Below are positions 25,105-35,168 of a DNA stretch of 64,000 nt, piece after piece. Both the position numbers and the translations under genes were made by a program. The notes under the pieces were generated by a model that was given only the letters and a program-made list of their open reading frames with translations, did not search any database and had not been told where the DNA came from. Source of the DNA: Belliella pelovolcani (GTDB lineage Bacteria > Bacteroidota > Bacteroidia > Cytophagales > Cyclobacteriaceae); the NCBI RefSeq assembly GCF_900156785.1, contig NZ_FTOP01000010.1, forward strand, positions 1 to 64,000. The letters are read 5' to 3'. Each line of letters begins with the position of its first letter. Positions within the stretch are counted from its first letter, which is position 1.

Positions 25105-27960
25105 TTACCTACCACAAATCCCCTGATAAGGGCAGTAGCTACATTTTTTCAAGTCTTCTGTTTGATCAAAAGGCTGGCTAGGGTCATAAAGCTCCTCCAG
25201 TAGACCTCTCAGTCCATTTTCATAATCAACTTGAAACGTCCTGTAATCAAATACCTCCACTTTGGACTTTTCTTGCTTTTCCTGTAGGTATGGATTGAAA
25301 TCTTGACTGAAAATCTCCTTAAAATTAAAGATTGCAGGCTTTAGGGGCGAGGTGTTTTCAGGATACATGGAATGATAAAGCAGGCCGTAATACATGGTTT
25401 GCATGGCTGCTTTATTTCGATTTTTATCTTCCCTATCAAATAAACTAGCTACACCATTGAAATCTTTTTTGTCTCCTCCTGATTTGTAATCTATCAATCT
25501 GACCACCCCATTGTGCTCATCTACCCGATCTATAAGTCCTTTCAATGCAATCTCCTTGGTACCATTGGCTGTTTGAATTTTAAAATTAGCCCGGTGCGCT
25601 TTTTCCATAGAAACCAATCGGATAGGAGCATCAGCCTCGTCTATTTCCAAAAGTCTAATGATATACTTTTGAAGCACATCTCTGACGATGGCCATTTGAC
25701 CACTGAGCTTGGTTTCAGCGTTTTCTTCCAAATGATAAAATCTCCTAATTCCCAACTCTATAGCAGGAAAAATCCAGTTTTCCTTTAGTGATTTGAAATC
25801 AGCTTTTTCTAAAGTATCTCTTCCACTCCGCTTTTGAAATCCTTCATAGAGAAATTCCATACTGTAATGTGCCAAATTACCAAAAACAGCAGCATCAATT
25901 TCCTCTTTTACCATATCTTTTTCCTGAATATTGGCGATATACTGAAGATAAAACTTCAACCTACAGTCAAGGTACACACTCAATGCTGATGGAGAAAAAG
26001 CGGTAAGCGACTCTCCTCTTTCTTGGATTACATAGCGCTCCATTAGTTGCTGAATTTCCACCTCCTTTTCTATGGTGATTGCATCCGTGTTTTTAAGGTC
26101 TACTGGAACATAGATCACTTCTTCTTCATCACTTATCCCCATTTCTACCATCATTTGCTGTATGTATCTGCTTTTTTCTCCTGCTTTCCCTTGATCTGAG
26201 GCAGTCGTATAGATCATATGTACTTCTTCAGCACTATGTAGCAAGCGATAAAATGTATAGGCGTAGATGGCGTCATTTTGTTCCTGTACTGGTAGTCCAA
26301 AAGCTCTTCTGATATTGAAAGGAATCATGGAGTTCAAAGCTCCTGATGGAGGAAAACTATCTTCATTCATATTACAAATAATGACCCTTCGGAAATCCAG
26401 GTTTCTAGATTCTAAAACACCCATGATTTGCAACCCTTGAAGAGGCTCTCCTTCAAATGGTAACTTGACCTCTCTGAAAATTTGTCTAAAAAGACTAATG
26501 AAAAACACAATATCTACTTTAGTGATCTGCTCTTGATCAAAAATAGCCTTTAAACGGTTGAGCTGTTTGAAGCATTGGTATAAATAAGACTGCTGAATGG
26601 GCTCCCCTTCTAGCTTAGCCGCTAAGGTTTCCATTAATTCCGACACATAAGGAAAAAGCTGATCCGTTGTTAACTTTTGAAAGACGAGTTTGAAAAAATC
26701 TCCCCCTTGATGCAATGCCTCCTGAGTAATATAAATCTGATTTTTCTCCTGCATTTCAGAAATCAAATGTTTCACATGTGCTGCATTTTCTGATTTCAGA
26801 TAGATGGTTGACAACAGGTCTTTGATCTGCTTGTGATAAAACACAACCTTCCCTTCCTCCACTTTGACGTAGCGTTGTAACTCCCAAACAGCCTCTAGGA
26901 AAGCATAAACAGGAGCGTTTTTGACAGGATAACCCATGGTGACATTGACCTTCTCAATCTGCTCAGGAAGTGAATGAAGAATGGGAAAAAGCATCTGCTC
27001 ATCAGGTAATATAAGTACTGTCTCTTCCCATGCCTTTTCTTCCTTTACTTCAGCTAGAAGTGCTCCTACCAAATTGGCTTGATTACTCTTCAAGGGAGTA
27101 GCATAGGTCTTGATCTTGGCTTGCTTGGTTTGGATCGAAGTCGGGATATCTTGAGGAAAAGTTGGCCCAAATATTTTATCTTTTTGATAATCTCTAAAAA
27201 AGAGCCCAGCTTCTTGATTTTTATCCGAAAGATAATAATCATCTATATCCCAATATATTTCTGCTTCAAATACCGATATAAAATGCTTAATCAGTCTTTC
27301 TTCAGTGGCTGTGAAGGCGTTGAAGCCTATAAAAACATATTGCTTGTCAGGCTTAGGAAGTGTCTCAATTTTCTCAGCAACTTGACGGTATAACTTACCA
27401 GAATAGGCCAATCCTGAAACATCCAATGAAGCTTGGAATGCTACATAAAGTGGTCCTAGTAACCTCCAAAATTTCAAAAACTTCTCTTGGTGAGTCTTAT
27501 CCTGATGCTGAAAAGAACTCCAAAACTGCTTGATTAATTCTATCTGACTTTCAGACAGAAAGCTTAGGTCTGACTCCAAATCTTTGATTTCAGAAAGATA
27601 GTGGTACAATTTATTTGAATCAGACATAAATTGATCCACATCATTGAAATCTTTGAGAATCATTTCACCCCAGAAAAAGAACTTATCAAATGCTTCTGGC
27701 TCTGGATGAATCCCTTGATAGACCTTATACAGCTCAAAAATTAATGATAATTCATCAGCAGGCCGCTGTGCTGCATATTGATAAAAGACATCTTCGATGG
27801 TTTTGATTTCTGGAAGCCAGGTGGCTTGCTCAATCAAAGTACCCAAATGCTGTGTAAAAAAAAGACCAGCCCTTCTATTAGGAAGAACTATACAAAGATT
27901 CCGAAGATCCTGATGCTTGGATAAAATGTGCTGAGCTGTATTTTTTAAAAAGCTATTCAT
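25105..27960 (-). CDS. addB: AddB-like exonuclease subunit with PD-(D/E)XK nuclease
   Basis: A 951-residue partner of the AddA helicase-nuclease in double-strand break processing and RecA loading. The N-terminus has the degenerate helicase start (IVLPNRRAGLFFTQHL). The C-terminal third holds a PD-(D/E)XK nuclease: first iron-sulfur Cys in LDCRLKFYLQYI (about 665), catalytic GLIDRVDEHNGVVRLIDYKSG (about 822-842), and the last cluster CSYCPYQGICGR at the very end, giving the AddB-type four-cysteine layout. In related genomes addA and addB normally adjoin; here a toxin-antitoxin pair on the other strand lies between them. Confidence 0.88.
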   Translation of the reverse strand: MNSFLKNTAQHILSKHQDLRNLCIVLPNRRAGLFFTQHLGTLIEQATWLPEIKTIEDVFYQYAAQRPADELSLIFELYKVYQGIHPEPEAFDKFFFWGEMILKDFNDVDQFMSDSNKLYHYLSEIKDLESDLSFLSESQIELIKQFWSSFQHQDKTHQEKFLKFWRLLGPLYVAFQASLDVSGLAYSGKLYRQVAEKIETLPKPDKQYVFIGFNAFTATEERLIKHFISVFEAEIYWDIDDYYLSDKNQEAGLFFRDYQKDKIFGPTFPQDIPTSIQTKQAKIKTYATPLKSNQANLVGALLAEVKEEKAWEETVLILPDEQMLFPILHSLPEQIEKVNVTMGYPVKNAPVYAFLEAVWELQRYVKVEEGKVVFYHKQIKDLLSTIYLKSENAAHVKHLISEMQEKNQIYITQEALHQGGDFFKLVFQKLTTDQLFPYVSELMETLAAKLEGEPIQQSYLYQCFKQLNRLKAIFDQEQITKVDIVFFISLFRQIFREVKLPFEGEPLQGLQIMGVLESRNLDFRRVIICNMNEDSFPPSGALNSMIPFNIRRAFGLPVQEQNDAIYAYTFYRLLHSAEEVHMIYTTASDQGKAGEKSRYIQQMMVEMGISDEEEVIYVPVDLKNTDAITIEKEVEIQQLMERYVIQERGESLTAFSPSALSVYLDCRLKFYLQYIANIQEKDMVKEEIDAAVFGNLAHYSMEFLYEGFQKRSGRDTLEKADFKSLKENWIFPAIELGIRRFYHLEENAETKLSGQMAIVRDVLQKYIIRLLEIDEADAPIRLVSMEKAHRANFKIQTANGTKEIALKGLIDRVDEHNGVVRLIDYKSGGDKKDFNGVASLFDREDKNRNKAAMQTMYYGLLYHSMYPENTSPLKPAIFNFKEIFSQDFNPYLQEKQEKSKVEVFDYRTFQVDYENGLRGLLEELYDPSQPFDQTEDLKKCSYCPYQGICGR

Positions 27961-28327
27961 AAAGAGAAATGTTGTTAAACAAAAAAACGTTAAATGAGCA
28001 AGGATAAAAAATAATTGACATGGATTGACTTAAAAATTTTCAACAAAATCATTTAGATCGTTAAAAGTGTTGAACATGGCAAAATTTAAAACATAAGTAT
28101 CCAAAATGTCGCACGTTGTGAAAGAAAAGGTATTACATTTTGCAAATTCTTATCAACAGACGACAGCAAACACCTCGTGCGCCATAGCCTAGCCAACTGA
28201 GCATGGAGTCGTACATTATACTTATAATTGTTTGGCTACGTATAAGTGAACAGATATACATAATTTAAAAATAGAGGTTCAAAAAAGCTTCGAATTTGTT
28301 ATATTAGAAATCAAAACTTGAAAATCA
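27961..28327. other. Intergenic region between addB and the toxin-antitoxin pair
   Basis: About 370 bp with no convincing reading frame. Bases 28108-28250 are richer in G+C than the surroundings and carry short inverted repeats: GTCGCACG (28108-28115) with CGTGCGCC (28176-28183, 7 of 8), TAGCCAA (28190-28196) with TTGGCTA (28232-28238), and ACTTATA (28220-28226) with TATAAGT (28241-28247). No tRNA, known RNA or attachment-site sequence is recognised. Confidence 0.5.
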
Positions 28328-28552
28328 ATGAGAAGAGTAACTTTAAATATTCCAGAAAACAGGTACGAACTATTTATGGAATTAATAAAAAGTTTGGGTA
28401 TAGAAAAAATCCAAGAAAAAGAAACAACCATTGAGTCTTCTGAAATAGAAAATTTACCAGAATGGCAAAAAGAAGAGATCCTTAGACGGGTAACAGCTGC
28501 TAAAGATTCTGATTATTTAACATGGGAAGAGCTAAGAGATTCCTTAAAATGA
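28328..28552 (+). CDS. Antitoxin of a RelE/ParE-type toxin-antitoxin pair
   Basis: A 74-residue protein. The N-terminus MRRVTLNIPENRYELFMELIKSLG fits a ribbon-helix-helix-like or short beta-helix DNA-binding head. After a charged linker the C-terminal helix LPEWQKEEILRRVTAAKDSDYLTWEELRDSL is the kind of segment that wraps a RelE/ParE toxin. It ends in ATGA, overlapping the toxin start by 4 bp. Antitoxins of this type neutralise the toxin and repress their own operon; the promoter is presumably in the inverted-repeat-rich region upstream. Confidence 0.8.
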   Translation: MRRVTLNIPENRYELFMELIKSLGIEKIQEKETTIESSEIENLPEWQKEEILRRVTAAKDSDYLTWEELRDSLK

Positions 28553-28869
28553 AAACCCAATACAAAATACTTTTTAACCCACTTGTAAGGAAGGATATTA
28601 AGAATAACATTGACTATTTTAATGAGACCTTAAAAGACGAGAAAATCACTTCAAGTTTTTTAAAATCTATTGAACGCATAATTACTCGTATTTCAAGCAC
28701 TCCAGACCTATATCAAGTAAAATATTCCAATATAAGAATGGCACAAATCAAACCTTTTCAACATTTGATACATTTTTGGATTGACGAGAAAAACAAACAA
28801 ATCAAAATTGAGGGGATTTTTCACCCCAGCCAAAACCCTAAATTATGGGCGAAACGCACTAATCAATAA
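28549..28869 (+). CDS. RelE/ParE-family toxin
   Basis: A 106-residue basic protein starting at MKTQYKILFNPLVRKDI. It has the RelE/ParE pattern: N-terminal beta strand, two helices (RKDIKNNIDYFNETLK..., SFLKSIERIITRISSTPDLY), then strands ending in HLIHFWIDEKNKQIKIEGIFHPSQNPKLWAKR, the typical C-terminal IxGIxHxxxxP motif. The ATG inside the antitoxin stop (ATGA) is chosen over an upstream in-frame ATG at 28522. It either cleaves mRNA on the ribosome (RelE) or poisons gyrase (ParE); sequence alone does not decide. Its last 11 bp overlap the 3' end of convergent addA. Confidence 0.85.
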   Translation: MKTQYKILFNPLVRKDIKNNIDYFNETLKDEKITSSFLKSIERIITRISSTPDLYQVKYSNIRMAQIKPFQHLIHFWIDEKNKQIKIEGIFHPSQNPKLWAKRTNQ

Positions 28870-31800
28870 TCGATACGATTTCCCCATTTTCTAAATAACA
28901 TAAATAGCCATTAGTAGACTTACCAGTCAGCTGCGCCACTAATTTCATATACTCCTGAATTTGATTTTTGTGGCTTTCACGAGCTTCTCCCGTCTTGAAA
29001 TCTACAACCACCGCTTGGTCTTTCTTTAAAATAATCCTATCTGGTCTTTTCATTTTGCCTCCTGGCAACAAAATCCCTTGCTCTGCTAAAAGCAGACCAT
29101 CTGTATCAAACCAGGATGAAAAGAGTGAATTGTCAAATAAGGCCTGAAGCTGACGGGCGACCTCCTCTTTTTCTTCCAAACTCAAACGACCATCGTAATA
29201 AAACTTATCCAAGAAGAGCCTGGTATCCTCCATACTTTTGGAAACTTCAAGAATTTCATGTACCAGTAAACCAAAGTTTCTTTTCTTTCGCTGCTCTAGG
29301 CCATCAGCTGAAAAATCTACAGCATATTTTCTAATTTGAAGTCGCTGTGCCCAGTTTTGATAGTTCCAGTTCAGAGCTCTTGGTGAGGACGTGGCTTTGA
29401 CTAGAGCTTGCTTTTCTGGCCATGCTCCAAGTTCAAAAACTTTGGTCTCTGCATCATAGTATTCGGAGAACTTCAACTCCTCTCCTGAGGTTCTTGCCCC
29501 TGTCAAGGCCAACTGCAATTGCGCTTGGAGATTATTATGATTTTTGATGTCCTTTTTGAATGGCGCCATTCCTATGAACACCTCTTCCGCTCGAGTCAAG
29601 GCAACATATATCATATTCAAACTATCCAAATAAGCCATGATAACTTCCGAAGTATAGATATCGGCAAAATCAGATTTTGCCAATTGCTTATTCAATGTCA
29701 AAGGAATAATAGCTGACAAATTATTCTCTTGATCTTCAAAAGGTGCCCAGACCACATTACTTTTCCTTTGATCAAAAATATCCCATTTCAAAAAGGGCAT
29801 GATGACCACCTTAAACTGCAGCCCCTTGGACTTGTGAATGGTCATGATACGCATGGCATTATGTCCCTCGGGGATTTTTACAGTTCTTTTGGTTTGGTTT
29901 TCCTCCCACCAATCCAAAAAACCTGCTAAATCTGCTCTGTTGCTGGAGGTAAAGTCATAAATAGCCTCTTTGAAACCTGAAATGTAGGCCTTTTCTACTT
30001 CGAATTCTTGCAAACCCAATAATGCGATCAATTCTTCTGCTGCCTCCATCAGGGGCAATTGTAAGAGCATTTTTTCTTTTGCATGAAACTCCTGCACTTT
30101 AGGCTTCATATAGTCTGGAATCTTTCCTAAAGCAAAAAGCTCGTGATTCACCTGCTCATCAGCTAATATAGCCCTGTAATACCACATGGTCTTGAACTGA
30201 ACTTGATCATCAGGATTATGCAGATATTGAAGTCCTGCCAAAAGTGCTTTAACAGCTGCGGCTTTGAACAGGTACATACTTTCATTAGATAAAACATCAA
30301 AACTGTATTTGGAATCTGGATTTTCAGCACCATAAAGCATTAATGTATCTGCAATATCCTCACCTTGATCCTTTGTGCGAACCAAAAAAGCAATGTCTCT
30401 CAACTCATAACCTTTGTCTTGTAAAGACATAACCATATCTGGCAATCGAGACAAGGCCAATGCGTCAAATTTCCCTTCTTCCTCCAAATCTTTATCATCT
30501 TCCAAAAAACTGATTTGGACTTTTCCCTTAAACGGATATCGATCCTTACGTTCTGAAATTTTCTGAGACACATCCTGATATGCCTTTGCAATCAATCCAT
30601 CGTCTGATGCAGCAAAGGCTGATTGAACCGTTTCTTCAAAAGATCGCGCAAGTGTTTTGAAAAGTGCGTTATTGAATTTGATGATATTAGGCAAACTTCT
30701 AAAGTTGGTATCCAAGTTATGATTTTGAATTTGCTCCTTACCAATCTCATCTTCTACCTGCTCAAGCAAAAGCTTCATCTCTCCTCCCCTCCATCTGTAG
30801 ATAGACTGCTTCACATCTCCTACCAAAAGGTTCGTCTGTCCTTGAGCTAAGGAGTTTTCTAAGAGTGGCTTAAAGCTAGCCCACTGAAAGCCCGATGTAT
30901 CCTGGAACTCATCTATCAGATAATTCTTAAATTGGTTTCCTACCTTTTCATAGATAAAAGGAGCATCATTTTCCTTGGTGATTTCCTTCAAAAATTCATT
31001 CGCATCAGAAATCAACAACATATTCTCCTCGTCCTTGAGAAGTGTGAGTTCTTCCAGCATGTTTTTAAAAACACCATAGACATAAATATGCTTTCCGATC
31101 ATATCGAGGCTATTCCACTTGGCTTCAAGGGGTCGAAATTGCTCTAAAATTTGAGCAAGCCCTTGAGACCTCGCGGCCAAGATTTGGTCTTTCAGCTTAC
31201 TGGTTTTGGTATACCAGCCCTCTTCTGTAAAAGGGAGCAGCGCATAGTTATCGGTCAAAGATGGGACTGGGGAATTTTTATCCCCAAGCTGATCAAACTT
31301 CTTGGCAAAGGAACCGCCTGAACCTTTGAAATCAGTCCATTCCAAGCCATTGGCCATTCTGATTTCGTTAGCTTGCTCTTTGAGCTTGACCGTGATATCG
31401 ATCAGCTCTTTCTTTCTATCCTTTATAAACTGCTGGAGTTGACTGATATTTTTATTATCTGCCAAGAATGCACGAATTTCAGGTGCATATTTTTTAAAGT
31501 CTTCTTGAAAAATTTGCCTTCCAAGGTCCTTGATATTTTTACGGATGTCCCAAGATTTACCATTTTGGATTTGCTCTACGGCATAATCTACTAGCCATTT
31601 GTGAAGAAATTCATCTTCCATGACTTGCATCACGACCCTATCTACCACCTTTTCCAAGACAGCATCTTGATCCAGTTCAACTTCAAATTTGGCGTTGAGA
31701 TCCATCTCTCTTGCAAATGCACGTACTACACGCTGAAAAAAACTATCAATGGTGCTGACTGAAAATCTGGAATAATCATGTAAGATTGCCGTAAGAGTTT

Positions 31801-32080
31801 GAGAAGCGCGCTGCATCACTTCTTCTGGTCTGAGGTTCAAAGCAGTCATGATTTCCGCATCCATTTTCTGAGTAGGATCTACGGCAGTTTTCAATCGCTT
31901 CAGTTCTTTGATGATCCTTTCCTTCATTTCTTGCGTGGCCTTGTTGGTGAAGGTTACAGCAAGGATAGACCTAAAACTCTCAGGGGTTGTAAGCGCCAGT
32001 TTGAGGTATTCCATGGTCAGGGTATATGTTTTACCTGAACCTGCGGAGGATTTATAAATGATGAAAGGCATGGTCTGCAT
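28859..32080 (-). CDS. addA: AddA-like UvrD-family helicase-nuclease
   Basis: A 1073-residue superfamily-1A helicase fused to a C-terminal RecB-type nuclease. Motifs in order: SSAGSGKTYTLT (Walker A, about 11-22), AVTFTNKATQEM (Ia), LIDEFQDTSGFQW (II), GDVKQSIYRWRGGE (III), LDTNFRS (IV), MTIHKSKGLQFKVV (V), MIYVALTRAEEV (VI), and VVDFKTGEARESHK (nuclease, about 1036). With AddB it resects broken DNA ends before RecA-dependent repair and degrades linear phage DNA. A second ATG three codons in (32071) is an equally good start. It converges with the toxin gene and overlaps it by 11 bp. Confidence 0.9.
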   Translation of the reverse strand: MQTMPFIIYKSSAGSGKTYTLTMEYLKLALTTPESFRSILAVTFTNKATQEMKERIIKELKRLKTAVDPTQKMDAEIMTALNLRPEEVMQRASQTLTAILHDYSRFSVSTIDSFFQRVVRAFAREMDLNAKFEVELDQDAVLEKVVDRVVMQVMEDEFLHKWLVDYAVEQIQNGKSWDIRKNIKDLGRQIFQEDFKKYAPEIRAFLADNKNISQLQQFIKDRKKELIDITVKLKEQANEIRMANGLEWTDFKGSGGSFAKKFDQLGDKNSPVPSLTDNYALLPFTEEGWYTKTSKLKDQILAARSQGLAQILEQFRPLEAKWNSLDMIGKHIYVYGVFKNMLEELTLLKDEENMLLISDANEFLKEITKENDAPFIYEKVGNQFKNYLIDEFQDTSGFQWASFKPLLENSLAQGQTNLLVGDVKQSIYRWRGGEMKLLLEQVEDEIGKEQIQNHNLDTNFRSLPNIIKFNNALFKTLARSFEETVQSAFAASDDGLIAKAYQDVSQKISERKDRYPFKGKVQISFLEDDKDLEEEGKFDALALSRLPDMVMSLQDKGYELRDIAFLVRTKDQGEDIADTLMLYGAENPDSKYSFDVLSNESMYLFKAAAVKALLAGLQYLHNPDDQVQFKTMWYYRAILADEQVNHELFALGKIPDYMKPKVQEFHAKEKMLLQLPLMEAAEELIALLGLQEFEVEKAYISGFKEAIYDFTSSNRADLAGFLDWWEENQTKRTVKIPEGHNAMRIMTIHKSKGLQFKVVIMPFLKWDIFDQRKSNVVWAPFEDQENNLSAIIPLTLNKQLAKSDFADIYTSEVIMAYLDSLNMIYVALTRAEEVFIGMAPFKKDIKNHNNLQAQLQLALTGARTSGEELKFSEYYDAETKVFELGAWPEKQALVKATSSPRALNWNYQNWAQRLQIRKYAVDFSADGLEQRKKRNFGLLVHEILEVSKSMEDTRLFLDKFYYDGRLSLEEKEEVARQLQALFDNSLFSSWFDTDGLLLAEQGILLPGGKMKRPDRIILKKDQAVVVDFKTGEARESHKNQIQEYMKLVAQLTGKSTNGYLCYLENGEIVSIID

Positions 32081-32104
32081 AGTTAAAAATTAATATAAGC
32101 AAAA

Positions 32105-32112
32105 CAAACCTA
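32105..32112 (-). promoter_or_regulatory. Likely -7 promoter box of addA
   Basis: The minus strand reads TAGGTTTG, a full match to TAnnTTTG, 24 bp upstream of the ATG at 32080. No TTTG/TTG is visible at about 19 bp further upstream, so the -33 part is unsupported. Confidence 0.4.
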
Positions 32113-32222
32113 ATTCAGCTAAATAAAAAAGAAATTGACAGAAGGTGTCTGGAATAAAAAACTCCTTCAACAAACTTAGCTTAAGGGATAATCAAATCAT
32201 ACCCATATAAATTCAGCTTATT

Positions 32223-35168
32223 TCACAATAATGCATCCCACAATATTTCAACTGGATGCTTAGCGGATCTTTGTGTTCCATCTATGATTTGATGTCTACA
32301 GGAAGTACCAGGTGCAGCTATCAGTACTTCAGCATCAGCTTTTCTCACAGCAGGGAATAGTACCATCTCCCCTATTTGCATGCTGAGCTCATAATGTTCG
32401 ACCTCGTAGCCAAATGACCCTGCCATCCCACAGCAGCCAGAAGGAATTACTTCGACTGTATAGTTTTCTGGCAAAGTCAATATCTTCTGTGTCCATGAAA
32501 TAGATGACAAGGCCTTTTGGTGGCAATGGCCGTGCAATTTGATCGTTCTCGACTCTTGAGTAAATGAAGCTGAAGTAATATTCCCTGCCGCTATTTCTCT
32601 CCCTATAAATTCATCTATGGTGAGTGTATGGAATTTTAACTTTTTAGCTGCATCTACCAATTCCCTAGATACCAATCTTGGGTATTCATCTCGGAAACTC
32701 AAAATCGCCGATGGCTCTATTCCAACCAAAGGAGAATTCCCATCAATAATATTATGGAATATGCTCACATTGGCATCTGCATGCTGACGCGCTTTTTCTA
32801 AAAGCCCTTTAGATAGCGCCGAGCGACCACTCTCCTCATGATCCACTATTTTGACCTCATAACCCAACCTATTTAAGAGCTTGATTGCTATAATTCCTAT
32901 CTCTGGGTCATTGAAATTGGTGAATTCATCGATAAAAAGATAGAGGGACTTGACATGCCTGTTCGGCTTTGTCAATCCAGCATAGTGTTGCTTATACCAA
33001 GACCTCAGGCTTTGAGATGCTATCTTTGGTAGGCTCCTTTGTGGAGCTACTCCTAAGAATGACTTCATCCATCCACTCGTGAGCTTATTAGAAAGACCGA
33101 AATTAGCCAAGCCAGAAACTCTTGATCCAATCTCATTCAAATCATTGATATAAGCAAACGCTTTGGATCTGAGGGGTATTCCATGCGCTTTATAATATTG
33201 ATACTGAAACTCCGCTTTCATAGATGCCATATCAACATTTGAAGGACATTCTGCTGTACAACCCTTACATGAAAGACACAAATCCAATGCTTCTTTAATT
33301 TCTGGGTGGTCAAAAGCATTTCCTCTTTTATCCAAGGTCAGAAACTCTCTTAATGTATTGGCTCTCCCCCGAGTAGTATCTTTTTCATTGCGAGTAGCTT
33401 GGTAGCTCGGACACATCGTCCCTCCAGACTCTGGGAGTTTTCTACAATCTCCAGAGCCATTACACTTCTCTGCCATTCTTAAAATGCCACCCACTTGATC
33501 GAAATTAAGTATCGTATCATGGACGGGTGTTTTCATCTCTGCTTCATAGCGAAGTGATGAATTCATTGGTGCCGTATCCACTATCTTGCCCGGATTAAAA
33601 ATATTATCAGGGTCCCAAGTGTATTTAACTCGTCTAAAGAGCTGATAATTTTCCTCCCCTACCATCAAAGGAATAAAAGGCGCTCTTACTCTCCCGTCTC
33701 CATGCTCTCCAGAAAGTGACCCATTGTATTTTTTCACCAATTTGGCCACATCAAGAGAAATATTATAGAATGCTTCTTGATCCTCCTTTTTCTTCAGATC
33801 CAAAATAGGCCTCAAATGTATCTCCCCTGCTCCAGCATGGGCATAGTGAACTGGCTCTTGTCCATAGGCCTCCATCATTTTGTCAAACTCTTCAATGTAA
33901 GCTGCCAAATCCTCAATATCCACAGCAGTATCCTCTATACAGGCTACGGCCTTTCTATCCCCAGGAATGTTTGCCAATAAACCTAACCCAGCACTTCTCA
34001 AAGCCCAAGCAGACTTGGTCATGCTTGGTTCTATCACAGGATAAGCATAACCTAAGGCAGCATATTGTAAGTCATTAATCAAAAGTTCAGCCTTCTGCCT
34101 AGCTTCAGCCTCAGACTTCCCTGTAAACTCCACCATCAAAAGTGCCATAGGATCACCTTCTACAAAGTAGCGATTTTTGCTGTACTCAATACTTTCTTTG
34201 GTACAATCTAAGATTATCTTATCCATCAACTCCACCGCCGTAGCATGATGCTTCATTGCTACTTGAGCAGCTTTCATGCTCTCATTGATGGTTTCAAAAT
34301 GTGCCGCTACCACGACTTCTACAGGGTCCGGTAGTGGATCCAAAGAAATTTTAATTTCTGTGGTAAATGCCAAGGTTCCCTCAGATCCTGTCAGTAATTT
34401 GCAAAAGTTAAAAGCTTCCCCTCCTGCTGTGAAAATCTCAGAATCCAACAAATAATCCATTGCATAGCCTGTGTTCCTTCTATGAATGGATTTTTTAGGA
34501 AAATTCTCACGAATATTCTGCTGCGTTTTCTTATCCTGAAGCTCCTCTCTAACTTGTCTATAAAGTACACCTTCTAGGTTTTCTAATTGACATTTCTGTT
34601 CAAACGTATCTAGATCAACTGCGCCAAAAATAGCCGACTGTCCATCACTCAAAATCACTTTCAGTTCCATGACTTTCTCTCTGGTCGTACCATATACAAT
34701 AGATGTAGTCCCTGAGGAATTATTACCTACCATCCCTCCGATCATCGCCCGATTTGCAGTAGATGTGATCGGACTAAAGAAAAGTCCACGAGGTTTGAGA
34801 AATCTATTGAGTTCATCTCTGACCACTCCAGGCTGCACCTTAACCCACCGTTCTGATTCGTTGAATTCCAGAATCTTGGTAAAATGCTTAGAAACATCTA
34901 CCACGATCCCATTCCCAACACACTGACCAGCTAATGATGTACCTGCTGTTCTTGGAATCAACGATGTCTTATGCTCTCTGGCAAATACGATCAATTTTTG
35001 AATATCAATCTCCGACATCGGAAAAGCAACTGCAAGAGGTATCTCTCTATACACAGAGGCATCAGTGGCATAAAGTGTTGTAGTCAAAGAATCGAATTTC
35101 AACTCTCCCTGAAGTTGATTTGCTAACTCTTTTAATCTTGGCAATAGGTTTTGTTGATCTGGGGTCAT
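32223..35168 (-). CDS. FAD-linked oxidase fused to Fe-S/CCG domain (D-lactate or D-2-hydroxyglutarate dehydrogenase type)
   Basis: A 981-residue two-part dehydrogenase. Residues about 40-470 are a flavin domain of the vanillyl-alcohol-oxidase type (PRTAGTSLAGQCVGNGIVVD, GGMVGNNSSGTTSIVYGTTREKV, LTGSEGTLAFTTEI) with the FAD-linked C-terminal cap (GSLSGEHGDGRVRAPF). The second half has ferredoxin-type cysteines (CNGSGDCRK...MCPSY and CLSCKGCTAECPSNVD) and the CCG domain of GlpC/LutA kind (GHCHQKAL, PSGCCGMAGSFGYE). Proteins with this fusion oxidise D-lactate or, as in YdiJ, D-2-hydroxyglutarate, feeding electrons towards quinone or cytochrome. The substrate is not decided by the sequence. Stands alone. 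Confidence 0.85.
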   Translation of the reverse strand: MTPDQQNLLPRLKELANQLQGELKFDSLTTTLYATDASVYREIPLAVAFPMSEIDIQKLIVFAREHKTSLIPRTAGTSLAGQCVGNGIVVDVSKHFTKILEFNESERWVKVQPGVVRDELNRFLKPRGLFFSPITSTANRAMIGGMVGNNSSGTTSIVYGTTREKVMELKVILSDGQSAIFGAVDLDTFEQKCQLENLEGVLYRQVREELQDKKTQQNIRENFPKKSIHRRNTGYAMDYLLDSEIFTAGGEAFNFCKLLTGSEGTLAFTTEIKISLDPLPDPVEVVVAAHFETINESMKAAQVAMKHHATAVELMDKIILDCTKESIEYSKNRYFVEGDPMALLMVEFTGKSEAEARQKAELLINDLQYAALGYAYPVIEPSMTKSAWALRSAGLGLLANIPGDRKAVACIEDTAVDIEDLAAYIEEFDKMMEAYGQEPVHYAHAGAGEIHLRPILDLKKKEDQEAFYNISLDVAKLVKKYNGSLSGEHGDGRVRAPFIPLMVGEENYQLFRRVKYTWDPDNIFNPGKIVDTAPMNSSLRYEAEMKTPVHDTILNFDQVGGILRMAEKCNGSGDCRKLPESGGTMCPSYQATRNEKDTTRGRANTLREFLTLDKRGNAFDHPEIKEALDLCLSCKGCTAECPSNVDMASMKAEFQYQYYKAHGIPLRSKAFAYINDLNEIGSRVSGLANFGLSNKLTSGWMKSFLGVAPQRSLPKIASQSLRSWYKQHYAGLTKPNRHVKSLYLFIDEFTNFNDPEIGIIAIKLLNRLGYEVKIVDHEESGRSALSKGLLEKARQHADANVSIFHNIIDGNSPLVGIEPSAILSFRDEYPRLVSRELVDAAKKLKFHTLTIDEFIGREIAAGNITSASFTQESRTIKLHGHCHQKALSSISWTQKILTLPENYTVEVIPSGCCGMAGSFGYEVEHYELSMQIGEMVLFPAVRKADAEVLIAAPGTSCRHQIIDGTQRSAKHPVEILWDALL

